A stretch of 64,000 bases of DNA from assembly GCF_004295485.1 (NCBI RefSeq), contig NZ_CP036164.1, positions 1,116,001 to 1,180,000 of the forward strand, read 5' to 3'. Shown one piece after another: positions 59,666 through 64,000 of the stretch (its first letter is position 1; each line of letters opens with the position of its first letter). Under the pieces are notes generated by a model. That model worked only from the letters and a program-made list of their open reading frames with translations, ran no database searches and had not been told where the DNA came from. Source of the stretch: Janibacter limosus (GTDB lineage: Bacteria > Actinomycetota > Actinomycetes > Actinomycetales > Dermatophilaceae). The translations under genes were made by a program, and so were the position numbers.

Positions 59666-59977
59666 GTGTCCGGCACCAAGGCAAACCCCATCGGCATCAC
59701 CAACCCGCCGATCGACGACCTCCTGACCAAGGCCGACAGCAAGTACGCGTTGGTCATCTACGGCGCCAAGCGTGCCCGTCAGATCAACGCGTACTACTCG
59801 CAGCTGCAGGAGGGCCTCCTCGAGTACATCGGCCCGCTGGTCGACGCCCAGGTCCACGACAAGCCGCTGTCGATCGCCCTTCGCGAGATCAACGAGGGTC
59901 TGCTGACCAAGGAGGCCAGCGCCTCCGACGACGGCACCGCTGCCCCCGCGGCACCGGCCCCCGCCGACGAGGTCTGA
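59666..59977 (+). CDS. rpoZ: RNA polymerase omega subunit
   Basis: 103 residues. [34 protein letters not shown] is the omega core; Ala/Pro-rich acidic tail. GTG at 59666 behind AAGGACC. 25 bases after gmk. Confidence 0.94.
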   Translation: MSGTKANPIGITNPPIDDLLTKADSKYALVIYGAKRARQINAYYSQLQEGLLEYIGPLVDAQVHDKPLSIALREINEGLLTKEASASDDGTAAPAAPAPADEV

Positions 59978-59990
59978 CGGAGCTCCCTTC

Positions 59991-61232
59991 GTGCGCATCG
60001 TCCTCGGTGTCGGCGGCGGCATCGCCGCCTACAAGGCAGCCCTCCTGCTGCGCCTCTTCACCGAGGGCGGGCACCAGGTCACGGTCGTCCCGACCGAGGC
60101 CGCGCTGAAGTTCGTCGGTGCCCCGACGTGGGAGGCCCTGTCCGGCCACCCCGTCCAGACCGACGTCTGGAGCAACATCACCGATGTGCCGCACGTGCGC
60201 ATCGGCCAGCAAGCAGATCTCGTCGTCGTCGCGCCGACGACTGCTGACCTGCTGGCCAAGGCGGCCCACGGGCTGGCCGGCGACCTGCTGACCAATGTGC
60301 TGCTGACCGCACGCTGCCCGGTCGTGCTGGCGCCGGCGATGCACACCGAGATGTGGGACCACCCCGCCACCGTCGCCAATGTCGCGACGCTGCGCGGGCG
60401 AGGCGTGAGCGTCGTCGAGCCCGAGTCCGGTCGCCTCACCGGCGCCGACACCGGGCCGGGGCGCCTGCCCGACCCCGAGGCGATCCACGCCGCGGCCATG
60501 GCTGCGCTGGAGGCGAGCACGGGTGTCGCGCAGGTCCCTGCCGACCTCGCCGGACGTCGCGTGCTGATCAGCACCGGTGGCACCCGCGAGCCGCTCGACC
60601 CGGTGCGCTACCTGGGCAACCGATCGTCGGGCAAGCAGGGCGTGGCCCTGGCCGAGACCGCGGTCGCGCGCGGCGCGCACGTGACCCTCGTCGCGGCCAA
60701 TGTCGACCTGCCGATGCCCGAGGGCGTCGACGTCGTCCGCGTCGGGACCGCGCGCGAGCTGCAGCAGGAGATCACCTCCCGGACGGCCGAGCACGACGTC
60801 GTCGTCATGGTCGCCGCGGTCGCCGACTTCCGCCCCGCGGAGTACGCCGACAGCAAGATCAAGAAGACGCACGACCCGGGGGACCCCGATGCCGCGCCCA
60901 CCATCACGCTGGTGCGCAACCCGGACATCCTCGCCGGCATCGTCGCCGACCGCGGTGCGGCCACGACGCCCTTGATCGTCGGCTTCGCGGCAGAGACGGG
61001 CGACGCGACGGGGTCGGTCCTCGACCTGGCCCGGGCCAAGCTGGCCCGCAAGGGCTGCGACCTGCTCGTGGTCAACGAGGTGGGCGTCGACAAGACCTTC
61101 GGCCTGGACGAGACCTCCGTGCACGTGCTCACCCGCGGCAGCGAGGCGGTGACCGACCTCGGCCCGGCCAGCAAGTCCGAGGTCTCGCACGGCATCTGGG
61201 ACGTCGTCGCGAGATCGCTCACCGTCGACTGA
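59991..61232 (+). CDS. coaBC: Bifunctional phosphopantothenoylcysteine decarboxylase/synthetase
   Basis: 413 residues. CoaC part (1-180) has GVGGGIAAYKAALL, APAMHTEMW, the flavin-site segment around LSGHPV. CoaB part (about 185-410) has LISTGGTREPLDPVRYLGNRSSGKQG, the CTP-binding ADFRPAEYADSKIKK and GCDLLVVNEV. Makes phosphopantetheine for CoA. GTG 59991; a CCCTTCG motif lies just before it. Confidence 0.95.
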   Translation: MRIVLGVGGGIAAYKAALLLRLFTEGGHQVTVVPTEAALKFVGAPTWEALSGHPVQTDVWSNITDVPHVRIGQQADLVVVAPTTADLLAKAAHGLAGDLLTNVLLTARCPVVLAPAMHTEMWDHPATVANVATLRGRGVSVVEPESGRLTGADTGPGRLPDPEAIHAAAMAALEASTGVAQVPADLAGRRVLISTGGTREPLDPVRYLGNRSSGKQGVALAETAVARGAHVTLVAANVDLPMPEGVDVVRVGTARELQQEITSRTAEHDVVVMVAAVADFRPAEYADSKIKKTHDPGDPDAAPTITLVRNPDILAGIVADRGAATTPLIVGFAAETGDATGSVLDLARAKLARKGCDLLVVNEVGVDKTFGLDETSVHVLTRGSEAVTDLGPASKSEVSHGIWDVVARSLTVD

Positions 61233-61243
61233 CCACGGGTGCT

Positions 61244-61306
61244 TAGACTGGGCCCGCCCTACCGGACGGTCACAGGATCGTCCATCCACGATCTTGGGAG
61301 CTCTGC
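61244..61306 (+). promoter_or_regulatory. metK promoter and leader
   Basis: TAGACT (61244-61249) is a -10 candidate; leader about 55 bases with ribosome site GGGAG near 61296. No SAM riboswitch core is seen in such a short leader. Confidence 0.4.
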
Positions 61307-62530
61307 GTGTCCGGACGTCTCTTCACCTCCGAGTCGGTGACCGAGGGTCACCCTGACAAGATCTGCGATCAGATCTCCGACTCGATCCTCGACGCCATGC
61401 TCGAGCAGGACCCGCGCAGCCGGGTCGCCGTCGAGACCATGGTGACGACCGGTCTGGTGCACGTCGCCGGCGAGGTCACGACCGAGTCCTACGTCGAGAT
61501 CCCCAAGCTCGTGCGCAAGGTCATCGCCGACGGCGTCGGCTACGACTCCTCCGACAAGGGCTTCGACGGCCGCACCTGCGGCGTCTCGATCTCCATCGGC
61601 CAGCAGAGCCCCGACATCGCCCAGGGCGTCGACACCGCCTACGAGAACCGCACGGGTGGCGTCGACCCCAAGGACAAGCAGGGTGCGGGCGACCAGGGCC
61701 TGATGTTCGGCTACGCCTGCGAGGACACCCCCGAGCTGATGCCGCTGCCGATCTTCCTGGCGCACCGGCTCTCCCAGCGGCTGACCGAGGTCCGCAAGTC
61801 CGGCGAGCTGGACTACCTGCGGCCCGACGGCAAGACGCAGGTGACGATCGACTACGACGGTGACCGGGCCGTGCGCCTCGACACCGTCGTGCTGTCCACC
61901 CAGCACTCCGCCGAGATCGACCACGAGCGCCAGCTGCCCCAGGACATCCAGAAGCACGTCTTCGAGCCGGTCATGGCCGCGCTCAAGGACTCGGGCGTCG
62001 AGCTCGACACGTCGGACTACCGCAGCCTGATCAACCCCACCGGCAAGTTCGTCATCGGTGGGCCCATGGGCGACGCCGGGCTGACCGGCCGCAAGATCAT
62101 CGTCGACACCTACGGCGGCATGGCCCGTCACGGTGGCGGTGCCTTCTCCGGCAAGGACCCGTCCAAGGTCGACCGCTCCGCTGCCTACGCCATGCGCTGG
62201 GTCGCCAAGAACGTCGTCGCCGCCGGCCTCGCCGGTCGCTGCGAGGTCCAGGTCGCGTACGCGATCGGCGCCGCGCAGCCCGTGGGCCTGTACATCGAGA
62301 CCTTCGGCACCGAGAAGGTCGCGGTCGACAAGATCCAGGGCGCCGTCGACAGCGTCTTCGACCTGCGGCCCCTGGCCATCGTCGAGGAGCTGGACCTGCT
62401 CCGTCCGATCTACGCCCCGACCGCCGCGTACGGCCACTTCGGACGCACCGAGGCGGCCGGGTACGACAACGCCTTCCCGTGGGAGCAGACCAACAAGGTC
62501 GAGGCGCTGCGGGCCGCTGCCGGCGCCTGA
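61307..62530 (+). CDS. metK: S-adenosylmethionine synthase
   Basis: 407 residues. Motif [14 protein letters not shown] at 12-25, the [16 protein letters not shown] segment, and the P-loop-like [19 protein letters not shown]. All catalytic Asp and Lys positions are present. A hairpin terminator follows. Confidence 0.97.
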   Translation: MSGRLFTSESVTEGHPDKICDQISDSILDAMLEQDPRSRVAVETMVTTGLVHVAGEVTTESYVEIPKLVRKVIADGVGYDSSDKGFDGRTCGVSISIGQQSPDIAQGVDTAYENRTGGVDPKDKQGAGDQGLMFGYACEDTPELMPLPIFLAHRLSQRLTEVRKSGELDYLRPDGKTQVTIDYDGDRAVRLDTVVLSTQHSAEIDHERQLPQDIQKHVFEPVMAALKDSGVELDTSDYRSLINPTGKFVIGGPMGDAGLTGRKIIVDTYGGMARHGGGAFSGKDPSKVDRSAAYAMRWVAKNVVAAGLAGRCEVQVAYAIGAAQPVGLYIETFGTEKVAVDKIQGAVDSVFDLRPLAIVEELDLLRPIYAPTAAYGHFGRTEAAGYDNAFPWEQTNKVEALRAAAGA

Positions 62531-62544
62531 TCCACAGCCAGCTG

Positions 62545-62576
62545 ACCGGGCGGGTGTCGTTGACACACCGCCCGGT
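62545..62576 (+). terminator. Terminator after metK
   Basis: ACCGGGCGGGTGTC and GACACACCGCCCGGT form a near-perfect stem of about 14 pairs with loop GTT, followed by TACGTTTGT. It lies between metK and priA. Confidence 0.65.
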
Positions 62577-62589
62577 TACGTTTGTCCCC

Positions 62590-64000
62590 GTGCGCGTCGC
62601 CCAGGTACTCATCGACTCGGGGCTGGTCCATCTGGACCGGCCCTTCGAGTACCTCGTGCCCGAGGAGCTCGACGAGGCTGCGCAGCCGGGTGTGCGGGTC
62701 AAGGCGCGCTTCGCCGGCCGTGACCTGGCCGGATACGTCGTCGAGCGCAGTGATGTCGCCGAGCACACGGGTCGGCTGGCGCCGCTGCGCACCGTCGTCT
62801 CGCCCGAGCAGGTCCTCACGCCTGCGATCCTCGAGGTCGCCCGTCGCCTCTCCCGGCACCAGGCCGGGACCGTCATGGACGTGCTGCGGCTGGCCATCCC
62901 GCCCCGTCACGCGCGTGCGGAGAAGGCTCTGCCGCTCGAGCCGCCACCCCTCGACCAGACGCCGGGTGGCTCGGAGGACGAAGGGGGGGTCCCCCCTTCG
63001 TCGCTGACGGTGCCAGAGGTGTGGGCCGGCTACCGGGCGGGCTCGGCCTGGTGGTCCCGTGTCGCGGGTGGCGAGTCGCCGCGGGCAGCGTGGATCGCCG
63101 GGCCCTCGCGCCCGCCGGAGACGGACTGGCCGATGGCCTTGGCCGAAGCCGCTTGCGGTGCCCTGTACTCGGGACGGGGGAGCGTCATCGTCGTCCCCGA
63201 CCAGCGCGACCTCGACCGCGTGGACGCAGCGCTGACCGAGGTGCTGGGGGTGGGCCAGCACGTGCGCCTGACCGCTGACCAGGGGCCGCAGGCCCGCTAC
63301 ACCGCCTGGCTCAAGGTGCTGCGCGGGCACGTGCGCATCGTCGTCGGGACCCGCGCCGCCGCCTACGCACCCGTGCACGATCTCGGCCTCGTCGCGTGGT
63401 GGGACGACGGCGACGACCTGCACCAGGAGCCCCGTGCGCCCTACACGCACGTGCGTGATGTCCTGACCGCCCGCGCCGACGTCGCGGGGTGCGCCCTGCT
63501 CGTCGGTGGCCTGGCGATGTCGACCGATGTCGCGGCGCTCGTCGATGCGGGCCGGGTGCATCTCGTCGGAGGGTCGACGCCGCGACGTGAGGCGCCGCGA
63601 GTCCTCATCGCGGGCGAGGGGGTCGACGAGGAGCGGGATGGGCCCGGCGCCCGGGCGCACATCCCGTCCTCGGCGCACCGAGCGGCCGCTGCGGCACTCA
63701 CGTCGGGTCCGGTGCTCATCCAGGTGCCCCGACGCGGGTACCTGCCCGCGATGTCGTGCGCCACCTGCCGTGCCCCGGCACGCTGCCCGCACTGCCAGGG
63801 GCCGTTGGCCCTGCCGGCACCCGACCGGGCCCCTGAGTGCGGTTGGTGCGGACGCTCGCCGCACGGGTTCCTCTGCCCCCACTGCGATGGCGACCGGCTG
63901 AGGGCTGGGATCATCGGCGCCCGACGGACCGCGGAGGAGATCGGTCGGTCCTTCCCAGGGACCCGGGTCATCACCTCGGGAGCGGGCGATGTCCAGGTCA
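62590..64000 (+). CDS. priA: Primosomal protein N' (PriA), ATPase-dead actinobacterial type, partial
   Basis: 470 codons seen, truncated by the window end. N-terminal 3'-DNA binding domain (VRVAQVLIDSGLVHLDRPFEYLVP). At about 168-180, where Walker A should be, the sequence is WIAGPSRPPETDW, without GKT. Then the zinc module with CATCRAPARCPHC, ECGWCG and CPHC. As in other actinobacteria, the helicase is likely non-functional, and the protein may act as a scaffold in replication restart. Contains the palindrome 62977-63002 in a linker. Confidence 0.85.
   Translation, partial: MRVAQVLIDSGLVHLDRPFEYLVPEELDEAAQPGVRVKARFAGRDLAGYVVERSDVAEHTGRLAPLRTVVSPEQVLTPAILEVARRLSRHQAGTVMDVLRLAIPPRHARAEKALPLEPPPLDQTPGGSEDEGGVPPSSLTVPEVWAGYRAGSAWWSRVAGGESPRAAWIAGPSRPPETDWPMALAEAACGALYSGRGSVIVVPDQRDLDRVDAALTEVLGVGQHVRLTADQGPQARYTAWLKVLRGHVRIVVGTRAAAYAPVHDLGLVAWWDDGDDLHQEPRAPYTHVRDVLTARADVAGCALLVGGLAMSTDVAALVDAGRVHLVGGSTPRREAPRVLIAGEGVDEERDGPGARAHIPSSAHRAAAAALTSGPVLIQVPRRGYLPAMSCATCRAPARCPHCQGPLALPAPDRAPECGWCGRSPHGFLCPHCDGDRLRAGIIGARRTAEEIGRSFPGTRVITSGAGDVQV
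62977..63002. repeat. In-gene 12-bp inverted repeat in priA
   Basis: GACGAAGGGGGG and CCCCCCTTCGTC with a 2-base centre. It codes for EDEGGVPPSS, a linker segment. Same motif family as 9502 and 30574. Confidence 0.6.

Noticed and set aside
61233..61306. SAM riboswitch before metK
   Set aside because: The leader is about 55 bases and lacks the conserved core.

Overview
The window is high-GC DNA (roughly 70% by eye) with GTG, TTG and ATG starts, 4-base ATGA/GTGA gene overlaps, mIHF upstream of gmk, a steA-steB pair, and class 1B PyrD with PyrK. It reads as a Gram-positive actinobacterium, most likely Micrococcales close to Intrasporangiaceae (Janibacter-like). Genus placement is inference, since no database search was possible.

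Layout. 1-520: end of an rRNA operon (3' part of 23S, 5S, terminator). 0.6-14.3 kb, plus strand: RG-rich TPR protein, HAD-IIA phosphatase, a lysine-rich histone-like protein, a Pro-rich small protein, tlyA, nadK, recN, then an envelope/division block (steA, steB/mctB, a MraY/WecA-like protein, a MurJ-like flippase, a GT4 glycosyltransferase) and pyrG. 14.4-15.9 kb, minus: an exported protein of unknown function. 16-19.2 kb, plus: Nudix, aspS, HAD phosphatase, ending in a 31-bp tandem palindrome array. 19.3-24.4 kb, minus: Nudix, FUSC permease, GNAT, MMPL transporter. 24.5-34.1 kb, plus: rarA, alaS, ruvX, mltG and the aroE-aroC-aroK-aroB block. 34.1-40.7 kb: a two-component system divergent from an ABC exporter, a GltB-like FMN protein and a secreted lipase. 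40.8-43.7 kb, plus: efp, nusB, an AI-2E-family transporter, a NUDT19-like Nudix. 43.8-46.4 kb, minus: metNIQ methionine importer. 46.5-48.3 kb: an accessory patch with a transporter remnant, a decayed possible copper-chaperone gene and a lower-GC ctaG. 48.5-58.7 kb, plus: the UMP operon pyrR-pyrB-pyrC-carA-carB-pyrK-pyrD-pyrF behind a PyrR-type RNA element. 58.7-64 kb, plus: mihF, gmk, rpoZ, coaBC, metK and the start of priA, which runs off the window.

How it works together. Most of the window is housekeeping: translation (aspS, alaS, efp, tlyA), nucleotide synthesis (pyr, pyrG, gmk), aromatic amino acids, cofactors (NADP, CoA, SAM) and DNA maintenance (recN, rarA, ruvX, priA). The steA-to-GT4 block probably couples division control to handling of a lipid-linked envelope glycan. 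Many genes have a TANNNT -10 hexamer 6-8 bases before the start codon, so leaderless transcription is likely common.

The least ordinary features are: tandem palindromes whose outer copies hold the stop codons of two convergent genes; a nested perfect inverted repeat at 43.7 kb; a recurring CGAAGGG/CCCTTCG motif, paired into hairpins inside three genes; an AI-2E gene fragment with an exact 210-bp in-frame deletion between 15-bp direct repeats; and the envelope block with a second-type MurJ. None amounts to a proven new system. The envelope block and the repeat families are the best candidates.
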